Of a stretch of DNA of 24,226 nt, positions 14,073 through 21,437 are shown piece after piece (position 1 is the stretch's first letter; every line of letters begins with the position of its first letter). The position numbers were made by a program, and so were the translations under genes. Source of the stretch: Candidatus Poseidoniia archaeon. GTDB lineage: Archaea > Thermoplasmatota > Poseidoniia > MGIII > CG-Epi1. The stretch covers positions 1-24,226 of the forward strand of contig JAKURS010000006.1 in NCBI GenBank assembly GCA_022449705.1. Reading direction: 5' to 3'. The notes under the pieces were generated by a model. The model had not been told where the DNA came from. It made no database searches and saw only the letters and a list, made by a program, of their open reading frames with translations.

Positions 14073-14531
14073 TTGGTAGACGAGAGCGAGTTCAAGTACA
14101 TTGTCCGCATCGCCAGCACTGACGTTCCGGGAGAGCAGCGGCTGGCGTACGCACTTCCCCGCATCAGAGGTATCGGCCAGCGCATGGGCCATGCACTGAT
14201 TGCCGAGCTCGGGCTCGACCCCGGCCGTCCTGCTGGTGAACTGGACGACAACGATGTCGCCCGCCTCGAGGAAGCGGTGACCGGTGCCGCGCAGCGAGTG
14301 CCGGGCTGGCTCACCAACCGACAGCGGGACTACGACAGCGGCGAGGACCTGCACGAGGTGAGCATAGACCTGCAGCTGACTCGCGAAGAGGACGTCAACA
14401 GGCTGAAGAAAATCAAGTCATATCGCGGCGTACGCCACGCCTCCGGCCACAAGGTACGCGGCCAGCGCACCTACTCCAACGGGCGACGCGGCCTGGCACT
14501 GGGCGTCAGCCGCAAGAAGATAAAGAAGTAG
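14073..14531 (+). CDS. rps13: 30S ribosomal protein S13
   Basis: S13 sits in the head of the small subunit and contacts the large subunit and tRNAs. The 152-residue length is usual for archaeal S13. FKYIVRIASTDVPG, PRIRGIGQRMGHAL, the helical middle, and the basic tail SYRGVRHASGHKVRGQRTYS ending in GLALGVSRKKIKK are all family features. The start is TTG 14073 (MVDESEFKY), chosen because of the GGGAGG 5 nt upstream and because no ATG precedes the conserved region. It is the first gene of an operon continuing with rps4 after 4 nt, the standard archaeal order S13-S4-S11-RpoD. Confidence 0.96.
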   Translation: MVDESEFKYIVRIASTDVPGEQRLAYALPRIRGIGQRMGHALIAELGLDPGRPAGELDDNDVARLEEAVTGAAQRVPGWLTNRQRDYDSGEDLHEVSIDLQLTREEDVNRLKKIKSYRGVRHASGHKVRGQRTYSNGRRGLALGVSRKKIKK

Positions 14532-14535
14532 GACC

Positions 14536-15294
14536 ATGGGTGACCCACGCTTTCCCCACAAGCATTACGATACTCCTTCCCACCCCTGGCAAAAGGAGCG
14601 CATCGAGACGGAGAAAGCGCTGGTCCACCAGTATGGCCTGCGGAACAAGCGTGAAATCTGGAAGGCAAACACCAGGGTGCGGGAGATGCGGCATCAGGCG
14701 CGCTCACTCACCGCCAACGCTGCCTCGGTGCAGGCGCAGAAAGAACGCGAGCTGCTGCTGGCGCGGCTAAGCCGGCTCGGGATGCTCGAGCAGGGCGCCG
14801 ACCTGGACGACGTGCTGCGCATGAGCGTCGAGAAGCTGCTCGACCGGCGGCTGCAGACGCAGGTCTACCTGCAGGGTCTGGCGGGAACACCTAGTCAGGC
14901 TCGGCAGCTGATTACGCATGGCCACATCGCGGTTGACGGCACCGTCTCGCGAGTGCCCGGGATGCTGGTCACCCGCCTCCAGGAGACGCAGATTGCCTAC
15001 GGCAGCGGGTCGCCGCTCACCAGTGACCTGCACCCGGTGCGGCCCAAACCGCGCGGTGAAGCTGATTTCGCCGACCAAACGGTGGAGGAAAAGACAGCGG
15101 CTCCGGCCACGGACGAGAAACCACCGGAAGAGAAGGCCGAAACTGACGGGGAGAAAGAACCCGCCCCGGAGGAACCACCCGCGGAGGCTGACGAGCCCAC
15201 TGCCGAGGAAGCGAAGGATGACGCTCCGGCTGCAGCCGCTGATGAGGCAGCCGGGAGCAAGGACAATTCTGAAACCAGTGGGGGGAAGGCATGA
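14536..15294 (+). CDS. rps4: 30S ribosomal protein S4 with a long acidic C-terminal tail
   Basis: S4 binds 16S rRNA early in small-subunit assembly. Residues about 1-175 are a normal archaeal S4: MGDPRFPHKHYDTPSHPWQK, YGLRNKREIWK, the S4 RNA-binding segment LLDRRLQTQVYLQGLAGTPS and ARQLITHGHIAVDG, then the GSGSPL end. About 77 further residues follow, almost entirely Glu, Asp, Ala, Pro and Lys (for example EEKAETDGEKEPAPEEPPAE), ending SGGKA. The tail is predicted to be disordered. It raises the length to 252, well above the roughly 170-200 usual in archaea. The tail is in frame and flows into the 4-bp ATGA overlap with rps11, so it is not an annotation artefact. Confidence 0.95.
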   Translation: MGDPRFPHKHYDTPSHPWQKERIETEKALVHQYGLRNKREIWKANTRVREMRHQARSLTANAASVQAQKERELLLARLSRLGMLEQGADLDDVLRMSVEKLLDRRLQTQVYLQGLAGTPSQARQLITHGHIAVDGTVSRVPGMLVTRLQETQIAYGSGSPLTSDLHPVRPKPRGEADFADQTVEEKTAAPATDEKPPEEKAETDGEKEPAPEEPPAEADEPTAEEAKDDAPAAAADEAAGSKDNSETSGGKA

Positions 15295-15677
15295 CCGAGC
15301 GCTGGGCGGTGGCGCACATCTTTGCGTCGCACAACAACATCATCATCACCGTCACCGATCCAACAGGGGCGGAAACCATCGCCAAGTGTTCGGGCGGCAT
15401 GGTGGTGCGGGCGCAGCGCGAGGAGTCGCGCCCCCACGCGGCAATGCTGGCGGCCAACCAAGTCGCCGAGACGCTCAGGGAGCGTGGCATCGAGCAGGTG
15501 CAGGTGCGGCTGCGCGGCGCCGGCGGCAAGCGGGGCGGCAACCCCGGGCCAGGCGCGCAGGCGGCCATCCGGGCGCTGACGCGCGCAGGCATCCTGATTA
15601 CCCGCATCGATGACGTCACTCCCATCCCGCACGACGGCGGCAAGCCCAAGGGCGGACGGCGGGGCCGGAGGGTGTGA
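15291..15677 (+). CDS. rps11: 30S ribosomal protein S11
   Basis: S11 lies on the platform of the small subunit near the mRNA exit. The 128-residue protein is highly conserved: WAVAHIFASHNNIIITVTD, the TGAETIAKCSGGMVV stretch, and RLRGAGGKRGGNPGPGAQAA. It closes with TRIDDVTPIPHDGGKPKGGR and a basic tail. The start codon overlaps the rps4 stop by 4 nt and its stop overlaps the rpoD start by one base. This indicates tight translational coupling within the ribosomal operon. Confidence 0.97.
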   Translation: MTERWAVAHIFASHNNIIITVTDPTGAETIAKCSGGMVVRAQREESRPHAAMLAANQVAETLRERGIEQVQVRLRGAGGKRGGNPGPGAQAAIRALTRAGILITRIDDVTPIPHDGGKPKGGRRGRRV

Positions 15678-16528
15678 TGAAGCTCACTATCCTCGAAATG
15701 CGCGACGACTACGGACTACTCGAATTCGAGGAAGTCAATTACTCATTCCTGAACTCGCTGCGAAGGGCACTGGTCACAATGGTTCCCTGCCTCGGTATCC
15801 ACAAAGTGGACTTCCACATGGGTGCGCTCGGCTCATGGACCGATGAAGAGGGCGAAGAGCACGAATACGAGTCGCTCAGCGCAATGTTCAACGAGATTCT
15901 CGCTCACCGACTCGGGATGCTGCCAGTGCCAACCGACTCCGCGACATTGCAGGCGTTCAGTGCGGCGCTGGACGACCCGGAGCAGCAGCCGGAAATCATG
16001 TACTCGCTTAACATGCAGGGCCCCTGCACCGTCTACTCAGGCGACCTAGAGCCAGTAAATGGCGACAAGTCCCTGGCCATCCCCGACCCACACATCCCCA
16101 TCGTCAAGCTGGGCAAGGGGCAGGCCATCCTGGTCTACGCCCGGGCAATCATCGGCTCGGGAGCCCGGCACTCCAAGTGGCAGGCGGTCGTAGCGCCGCG
16201 TTTCCACGAAGCACAAACGCTGCGCCTGAGCGGCGCGCGGAGCAAGGAACTGGTCGAGGCGGCCGGGACCGGCGGCTTCCGCAAGAGTGGCAAGGCGCAA
16301 CTGCTGAAGGACCCTGTCAAAGTGTACCACGCTATTCGCAAACTGCGACGGTTCCACGCCGACGAGAAAGCACAGGCAGCGATTGAAATCGAGACGCTAC
16401 CCGACCATTACCTGTTCGAGTTCGAGACCACTGGCGCGATAACTGCCGGGCTGGCGCTGGAGCAAGCCCTTAAAGCGCTCGATTCGCACTGCGTCGAGTT
16501 CGTCGCTGGCCTCGAAGCGGCGGCCTGA
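15677..16528 (+). CDS. rpoD: DNA-directed RNA polymerase subunit D (Rpo3)
   Basis: Rpo3 is the archaeal counterpart of the bacterial alpha and eukaryotic RPB3 subunits and dimerises with subunit L to nucleate polymerase assembly. The 283-residue protein has the alpha-type motif LLEFEEVNYSFLNSLRRALV near the N-terminus. FNEILAHRLGMLPVPTD follows, and it ends with the second half of the dimerisation domain, FEFETTGAITAGLALEQALK. ATG 15677 overlaps the rps11 stop in a TGATG junction; a GTG one codon earlier is an alternative. Some archaeal Rpo3 proteins carry a cysteine-rich Fe-S domain in the middle. Here only three isolated cysteines are present, so that cluster is probably absent. A tRNA gene begins immediately after the stop codon. 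Confidence 0.95.
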   Translation: MKLTILEMRDDYGLLEFEEVNYSFLNSLRRALVTMVPCLGIHKVDFHMGALGSWTDEEGEEHEYESLSAMFNEILAHRLGMLPVPTDSATLQAFSAALDDPEQQPEIMYSLNMQGPCTVYSGDLEPVNGDKSLAIPDPHIPIVKLGKGQAILVYARAIIGSGARHSKWQAVVAPRFHEAQTLRLSGARSKELVEAAGTGGFRKSGKAQLLKDPVKVYHAIRKLRRFHADEKAQAAIEIETLPDHYLFEFETTGAITAGLALEQALKALDSHCVEFVAGLEAAA

Positions 16529-16616
16529 GCGGGGGTCGCATAGCATGGCCAATTGCGCCAGGTTGAGGGCCTGGTCCTTCAGAGGTACGAGGGTTCAAAT
16601 CCCTCCCCCCGCACCA
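16529..16616 (+). tRNA. tRNA-Leu (anticodon GAG), CCA encoded
   Basis: The sequence folds fully as a class II tRNA. The acceptor stem GCGGGGG (16529-16535) pairs with CCCCCGC (16606-16612). The D stem is GCA/TGC (16538-16540 with 16554-16556). The anticodon stem is CCAGG/CCTGG (16558-16562 with 16570-16574) around loop TTGAGGG, giving anticodon GAG. The variable arm is 14 nt (16575-16588) with a CCT/AGG stem. The T stem GAGGG/CCCTC closes the loop TTCAAAT. Discriminator A is at 16613 and the encoded CCA at 16614-16616. There is no intron. It directly follows the rpoD stop codon with zero spacing, and no TATA box is visible at the right distance, so it is probably processed from the ribosomal operon transcript. 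Confidence 0.96.
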
Positions 16617-16638
16617 TTTTTATTTTATATTTATATCG
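16617..16638 (+). terminator. T-rich transcript end after the tRNA
   Basis: A T-rich run (TTTTTATTTTATATTTATAT type) starts immediately after the CCA, as expected for archaeal oligo-T termination of the ribosomal/tRNA transcript. It overlaps the last codons and stop of the convergent rqcH gene. Confidence 0.65.
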
Positions 16639-18395
16639 TGCAGTGAAACTATCTCGTATTCCCCACCCGGCAATAGCTTCTCGATAGCCTCGCGGGATTG
16701 CCTGAAAGCGGTCGCCAACTGCGCCACCAGTGCTTTGCGCTCGGTGAAGCCGGGTTTCAGTGTAACCCAGCGGCGAGCGTGCGCCTGCACCGCCGCAACT
16801 GGCCCCGCCATCAACTTCAGCGCACCCTCCCATTCGATTTCGCCCAGCGCCAGCTCGACCGGCAGGTTGCGGTGCCAGTTGCGCCGGCCGCGCACCATGA
16901 AAGCGCCCTTAGGCAGGAACTCCCCCGCCGGCGGCGTCTTCGAAACCTGGTCCTGCTCGACCCAGTAGGCATGCCCGGAGGCGACCCCCGCGCCCCAGGC
17001 GCGCGAGCAGGCGAGGCTGAAACGGCATGCTTCCTCCATCGCCGCCTCCGACGGCGACTTCGCCCCGTGCTTGACTACCACTGAGGGTGCGCCGTGGACG
17101 TCGGCGTGCGCGTAGCGGTCGTCCTGCTTCAGGTAGCGCTTGACGACACGATCGTTAGAGGTGGCATCGCGGCCCGCCACGGCAATCTCGCCGGTAGACG
17201 CGATGAACCAGCGGTAGCGTTCGAACCATTCCTGCGGCGCTGCCGGGGCAGCGGGCTTGCGCTTGGATGGGCGCGGCGTCACCGCCAGCTCGCGTGCACG
17301 CGCTGCCTTGCGCTCCAGCCGCTTGGCGGCGTCAAAGAGCCGCGAGGCGTTCGCCTCCACCGAGAGCGTAGCGTCCAGCTCCAGCTCACGCCCTTCCAGT
17401 TCAACCGTCAACCGGCCGCGGTGGTCCGGTTCGCCTGCCCGCAGCGCCTTACCGGCCGTATCGGCGTGCGCAAAGAGCAAATCGCCGTTGCTGCGCAGCT
17501 GTATCGCTTCGGCCTCGAACTGCGTCGCTGCTGCGCGCTGCTTCGTCAGGCGGCGCTCGTCGGCGTCCGGCTCTTCCACTGGTGGTGGACGCAGGGCGCG
17601 AAAGACAGCAATCGCCTCGTCGAGGCTCTCAAAGTCGCGGCGCTCGTCGTAGCCTTCGAGCAGGAACGGCGAGACCGTCATCGGTTCGCCAGCACGGAAG
17701 TAGATAGCGGGCTGCCGCTCACCATCGAGCAGTTCCTGCAGTCGCTGCCATAATTCAGCCGAGGTAGCGGCGGGTAGGGACACGGCTTGCGTCCCCATCA
17801 GGCCCAGGGCGATTGTCTCGGCCAGGTCGCCGCCCAGGTTGCACTCGACCGCCAGTGCCGGCACCAGCTCGCGCTCCGACGATGCCAACCGTTCGCGGAA
17901 CTGCACCTCGCTCGCTGCGAAGGGGTCGAAGGTAGCGGGCGGCGGGCGGTATTCCTTGCCGGGCGCCAGCGTGCGGTGGCGGAACTTCTGCCGCCGCAGC
18001 GCCTGCACGATAATACCATCCTCGCAGAGCAGCGCGTTCCCGCGATGGAACAGCTCGAGCAGCAGCACCGGCCGCGCCTCGCCCGCCGCGAAGCGCAGCT
18101 CCAAGATGCGGTCAGCGTCCAGCTGCGCAACGCGCTCCAGCCGCGCCTTGCGGATGTGTCGTCGCAGTTCGGTGACGAAGCCGCCCAGCGTCGGAGCGCC
18201 GGCCGGGGCGTCGCCCAGCCAGGCCCAGCCCTGCAAATCGACCAGCAGCCGCAGCACGCCGCGCTGGTGATGACGCAGCTTGAAGTGTAGCAAACTGGCT
18301 TCAGGGCGCTGCACCTGCTCGACGCGTGCACCGACCAGTGATTGCCAGCCCTCAACCAGCGCTCGCAGGTCGGGACTGCTGAGCGCCTTTTTCAT
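16620..18395 (-). CDS. rqcH: RqcH/NFACT-family ribosome quality control protein
   Basis: NFACT proteins bind 60S/50S subunits with stalled nascent chains and direct C-terminal tailing of the stuck peptide. The 591-residue protein starts MKKALSSPDLRALVEGWQ at ATG 18395, as expected for NFACT-N. It continues with VEQVQRPEASLLHFKL, ELFHRGNALLCEDG and CNLGGDLAETIALGL, then a helical coiled region (about 275-375) containing many Arg and Glu residues. The NFACT-R domain (about 391-500) has YRWFIASTGEIAVAGRDATS, RYLKQDDRYAHADVHGAPS and VVVKHGAKSPSEAAMEEAC. Open frame continues 21 codons upstream but lies over the preceding gene. GGGAGG is found 2 nt before the ATG, tighter than usual. The gene lies 13 nt downstream of the surface-protein gene and is probably co-transcribed with it. 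Confidence 0.92.
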   Translation of the reverse strand: MKKALSSPDLRALVEGWQSLVGARVEQVQRPEASLLHFKLRHHQRGVLRLLVDLQGWAWLGDAPAGAPTLGGFVTELRRHIRKARLERVAQLDADRILELRFAAGEARPVLLLELFHRGNALLCEDGIIVQALRRQKFRHRTLAPGKEYRPPPATFDPFAASEVQFRERLASSERELVPALAVECNLGGDLAETIALGLMGTQAVSLPAATSAELWQRLQELLDGERQPAIYFRAGEPMTVSPFLLEGYDERRDFESLDEAIAVFRALRPPPVEEPDADERRLTKQRAAATQFEAEAIQLRSNGDLLFAHADTAGKALRAGEPDHRGRLTVELEGRELELDATLSVEANASRLFDAAKRLERKAARARELAVTPRPSKRKPAAPAAPQEWFERYRWFIASTGEIAVAGRDATSNDRVVKRYLKQDDRYAHADVHGAPSVVVKHGAKSPSEAAMEEACRFSLACSRAWGAGVASGHAYWVEQDQVSKTPPAGEFLPKGAFMVRGRRNWHRNLPVELALGEIEWEGALKLMAGPVAAVQAHARRWVTLKPGFTERKALVAQLATAFRQSREAIEKLLPGGEYEIVSLHDINIK

Positions 18396-18408
18396 CGCCT
18401 CCCGCAGT

Positions 18409-19794
18409 CTACTCTTCGTCTTCGCTGCGGTAATAGCGTGACAGCAGCACCGCCGCACCGACTGCTGCGGTCAGGGCCGTGAAGCTCAGGTAGAACGACG
18501 GGTTGCTCGCCTTGGTGCGTACCACCTTGAAGTGGGCCGTACCCTTGTTGTTGGTCTCGTCGCTCTCCAGGATTGCCTTGTCTTTCGGTTCGCGTCCGTC
18601 CAGGTTGTTGAACTGGTCAACGCGCACCTCAATTGGCAGGCCGCTCTCGGTGTCGCTGTGCGCGCGGCTCGGCTTGAAGCTCGCCGAAACCGTCACTTCA
18701 GAGCCGTGGGTCAGCGTAGCGAGGTACTTGACGTCGACCGTTGCGCCATCGACCGTGAACAGTACATCCACGGTGGTCGCGGTGTTCCCGGCGACGTCAA
18801 CGTTGCCACCATTGTTGCGCACTTTAGCGTAGACTGTTATCAGCTGCGAGTCACCGCGGGCGGTAATCCAAGCCGATGTGTGCGAGAAGGAAATGTCGGT
18901 GTCCTTGATTTCGAAATCAGGCTCGGGCACCACTACGGTTATGGACTTGGTATCGGAGGCACCGTTGTCACTCGTCACGGTGAGCATTACGATGTAGGTA
19001 TCCGGAATCTCGTTCGAATAGGGAGTTATACTCATCTGGCCGTTGATAGTATGCTCCGCGAGCGGGCTGCTCTGCCCCTTGATAGTCTGGTCGGCGGGCA
19101 ATCCATCAGAAAGAGTCCAGCCGCTGCCGGTGGTAGAGATGGAGAAGTCGTAGGTATCATCCAGCCAGCCGGTGTTGGTCACTGTGTAGCGCCAGGTCGT
19201 GGTCTCGCCCTGAAACACGGCGATGCCGCCGTCGACCGATGTTGTCTCAATATCAAGCTCCACCGTGTAGGGGCTGACCGCGATGACCTCCAGTTCGAGC
19301 GCGTTGGTGAGGTTCAAAGAGTTCGCGGGGTCGCCATCGTTGTCATCCGGCGCAGCTATGTAGCGCGGGTCGGTCTTGGCGTATACCGACAGCGTGTTCG
19401 AGGAACCGCCAAAGCAGGGGGAAACGCACCAGACATCCACCAGCACCGTCGCGGATGTGCCTTGCTCGATGTCGAGTATGTTGTCATCCAGCATCTCACC
19501 ATCCTCGTCGTAGAAAAAGTACATCCACTCACTTCCCGCGAGCCAAGTGCCATAGACCTTGGTGGTCTGCCAAGCGAAGTCGGTGCCAGCGTTAGCCAGT
19601 GTCAGGGTGAACATGACATTCTCGCCCTCAAGCACGGTGGCGCTGGTCTTGTCGGAGCTCAGCGTTACCGGCGAACCGGCGCTGACGGTCTGCGTCACCA
19701 CCAGCGAACCAAAGAGCAGCGCTGCCACCGCCAGAACCGTCACGGTCCTGCGGCCACCAACTCGAGATACGTCTTTAGGAGTCATCCTTACCAT
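18409..19794 (-). CDS. Exported surface protein with CARDB-like beta repeats and a C-terminal membrane anchor
   Basis: I recognise the architecture rather than a named family. The 461-residue protein has a basic N-terminus and a signal peptide (TVTVLAVAALLFGSLVVTQT, ending near SAG at about 40). About 390 residues of Thr/Ser/Asp-rich beta-sheet sequence follow. Repeated motifs resemble CARDB/NEW3-type adhesion folds: LTLANAGTDF, YTVTNTGWLDDTYDFSI and YAKVRNNGGNVDVAG, followed by a DNNG-like ESDETNNKG. The end is a membrane helix (YLSFTALTAAVGAAVLLSRY) and an acidic cytoplasmic tail (YRSEDEE). The protein is acidic and has potential N-glycosylation sequons, fitting an S-layer or adhesin-like role. 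ATG 19794 is used, with ATG 19785 as an alternative three codons in. A strong TATA box at 19836-19846 leaves a leader of about 20 nt. Confidence 0.78.
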   Translation of the reverse strand: MVRMTPKDVSRVGGRRTVTVLAVAALLFGSLVVTQTVSAGSPVTLSSDKTSATVLEGENVMFTLTLANAGTDFAWQTTKVYGTWLAGSEWMYFFYDEDGEMLDDNILDIEQGTSATVLVDVWCVSPCFGGSSNTLSVYAKTDPRYIAAPDDNDGDPANSLNLTNALELEVIAVSPYTVELDIETTSVDGGIAVFQGETTTWRYTVTNTGWLDDTYDFSISTTGSGWTLSDGLPADQTIKGQSSPLAEHTINGQMSITPYSNEIPDTYIVMLTVTSDNGASDTKSITVVVPEPDFEIKDTDISFSHTSAWITARGDSQLITVYAKVRNNGGNVDVAGNTATTVDVLFTVDGATVDVKYLATLTHGSEVTVSASFKPSRAHSDTESGLPIEVRVDQFNNLDGREPKDKAILESDETNNKGTAHFKVVRTKASNPSFYLSFTALTAAVGAAVLLSRYYRSEDEE

Positions 19795-19835
19795 TCCTGC
19801 CCCGTACCAACGGGACAGCGGCGTACTTAATCCGT

Positions 19836-19846
19836 ATTTTATAAAC
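19836..19846 (-). promoter_or_regulatory. TATA box of the surface-protein/rqcH transcript
   Basis: On the minus strand this reads TTTATAAAATA, a strong match. Initiation about 26 nt downstream would fall near 19815 and give a short leader before ATG 19794. Confidence 0.65.
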
Positions 19847-19878
19847 CTTTGGTGCTGTCATCGTCGGTAGGTGGGGTG

Positions 19879-19887
19879 ATTTAAACC
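19879..19887 (+). promoter_or_regulatory. TATA box of the PGI/PMI-carS operon
   Basis: ATTTAAACC is centred 26 nt upstream of ATG 19909. The spacing supports a leaderless mRNA and this start codon. Confidence 0.6.
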
Positions 19888-19908
19888 ATAAGGCCGGGTG
19901 GCAGGCGA

Positions 19909-20865
19909 ATGGCAGGCATGATACCGGTCGAAAAAGACGTGGCGCGCTTCGGTGCACTGTTCGCCGCCGCGGCCACCACCACGCCGCAGCCGCAGCCGTG
20001 CAGCGCCACCAGCGTTATCGTCGCTGGCATGGGCGGTTCCGGCATCGCCGGCCGGCTGGCGCAGGCGCTCGCGGAGCGGTGCGGTGGGCTGCGCGTCAGC
20101 GCCTGGAGCGACTACGGGCTGCCGGCGTGGGCAGACGGCAGCGAGCACGTTTTTGCCGTTTCGTATTCGGGCAACACTGCCGAGACGCTTTCCGGTGCTG
20201 AGCGCGCCATCGAGCTGGGCACCAACTGGGAGGCGATTACCACAGGCGGCCGTCTCGCCGCACTGGCGCATGAGCATAGCGCACCCGTGACGGCGGTCGA
20301 GCCGGGCCACCAGCCGCGCGCTGCGCTGCCGTTGCTGCTGGTGCCGCTGCTAAGGCGACTGACGCTTTCCGGAATCGAAGCGCAGGTTGCCGAAGCGACA
20401 GAAGTTCTCGCTGAACCGGCAGGTGACGCTGGGGCCATCGCAGCGCAACTCAATGGCAAGCTTCCATTCATCTACGGCGCCGGCGGCCTCGCCACCGTGG
20501 CTTACCGCTGGCGCTGCCAGATTGAGGAGAACGCTAAACAGCTGGCGGTGCACCACGCGCTACCCGAGCTGGATCACAACGAGATTGTCGGCTGGGCAGC
20601 CCCGCCAGGGAACGCAGTCATCGTCGCGCTGCGCGAACCGGACGAGCCGGCCCGCGTCGCGGCGCGCTGGGAAGCGTCGCGCGCGGTGGCGTGGCGCGAC
20701 GTCCCCGTCGTTGAATGCCGGGCGCACGGTAAAAACCCGTTGGCGCGCTGGCTATCACTGGTGCAGCTTGGCGACGCCGTCTCGGTGGAGCTGGCGCACC
20801 TCAACGGGGTAGAGCCAACTCCAGTAGTGGTGATTGAGGAACTGAAGCGAAGGCTGGAAGAGTAA
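19909..20865 (+). CDS. Bifunctional phosphoglucose/phosphomannose isomerase (SIS domain)
   Basis: The enzyme interconverts glucose-6-P or mannose-6-P with fructose-6-P, feeding sugar metabolism and glycan precursors. The 318-residue length matches the archaeal PGI/PMI family. The first SIS domain has TSVIVAGMGGSGIAGRLAQA (about residues 35-54) and the phosphate-binding VFAVSYSGNTAETLSGAERA (about 80-99). The second half has FIYGAGGLATVAYRWRCQI, then the LPELDHNEIVGW stretch where catalytic Glu and His are expected. It ends with LAHLNGVEPTPVVVIEELK. ATG 19909 fits the leaderless TATA spacing; an ATG three codons later is possible. Its stop overlaps the carS start (TAATG). It could supply fructose-6-P for GlmS elsewhere in the window. 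Confidence 0.9.
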   Translation: MAGMIPVEKDVARFGALFAAAATTTPQPQPCSATSVIVAGMGGSGIAGRLAQALAERCGGLRVSAWSDYGLPAWADGSEHVFAVSYSGNTAETLSGAERAIELGTNWEAITTGGRLAALAHEHSAPVTAVEPGHQPRAALPLLLVPLLRRLTLSGIEAQVAEATEVLAEPAGDAGAIAAQLNGKLPFIYGAGGLATVAYRWRCQIEENAKQLAVHHALPELDHNEIVGWAAPPGNAVIVALREPDEPARVAARWEASRAVAWRDVPVVECRAHGKNPLARWLSLVQLGDAVSVELAHLNGVEPTPVVVIEELKRRLEE

Positions 20866-21425
20866 TGACGGAAGTGGCGCTCGCTCCATTGGGGCTAGTT
20901 CTAGTCACTGTCTGGCTCATGCTGCCTGCTTACCTCGCTAACACCATCGCTTCCATAGTTGGTGGTGGGCCACCTATAGATGATGGGCGCAACTGGAATG
21001 ATGGACGACGCATTCTGGGTGACGGGAAAACCTGGCGTGGGCTCATTGGCGGTACGCTCGGAGGCCTGCTGGTGGGTCACCTGCAAATGACCGCTGGCGC
21101 AGGTTTCTTCAGCGGCTATGTCTCGTGGGGTTCCTCACCCTACCTGATTTTCTTCCTGCTCGCCTGCGGCGCGCTGGCGGGCGACATGGCAGCGTCTTTC
21201 ATCAAGCGACGGCGTGGGCAGGAGCGCGGCGCCAAGTCACCATTGCTCGACGTGTATGATTTTATCATTGGAGCGTTGCTACTTACGGCGCTTTTTGGTG
21301 GCGAGTGGCTCTGGTATTGGGTCGATCCTTTCACCATATTTATCCTCATCATCGCTACCCCCATCCTGCACCGCAGCGTCAACATCCTCGGTTACAAGCT
21401 CGGTGTGAAACAGGTGCCATGGTAG
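20865..21425 (+). CDS. carS: CDP-archaeol synthase
   Basis: CarS transfers CMP from CTP to unsaturated archaetidic acid, giving the CDP-activated precursor of archaeal polar lipids. The 186-residue integral membrane protein starts with a hydrophobic helix (LGLVLVTVWLMLPAYLANTI). The conserved ILGDGKTWRGLIGGTLGGLL (about residues 50-69) is the cytidylyltransferase-type loop of the family. A cytoplasmic SFIKRRRGQERGAKSPLLDVYDF segment, typical of CarS/CdsA, follows at roughly 110-130. Two C-terminal helices then run to HRSVNILGYKLGVKQVPW. ATG 20865 overlaps the upstream stop by one base. It is functionally paired with the geranylgeranyl reductase family gene at 950-2044, though they are not co-transcribed. 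Confidence 0.94.
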   Translation: MTEVALAPLGLVLVTVWLMLPAYLANTIASIVGGGPPIDDGRNWNDGRRILGDGKTWRGLIGGTLGGLLVGHLQMTAGAGFFSGYVSWGSSPYLIFFLLACGALAGDMAASFIKRRRGQERGAKSPLLDVYDFIIGALLLTALFGGEWLWYWVDPFTIFILIIATPILHRSVNILGYKLGVKQVPW

Positions 21426-21437
21426 CGGTGTACTGCC

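Noticed and set aside
18532..19830. Long open frame (432 codons) on the plus strand opposite the surface-protein gene
   Set aside because: It is the complement of a well-supported exported protein, has low-complexity Arg/Val/Gly-rich content without motifs, and no start signal. High-GC genes commonly leave such open antisense frames.
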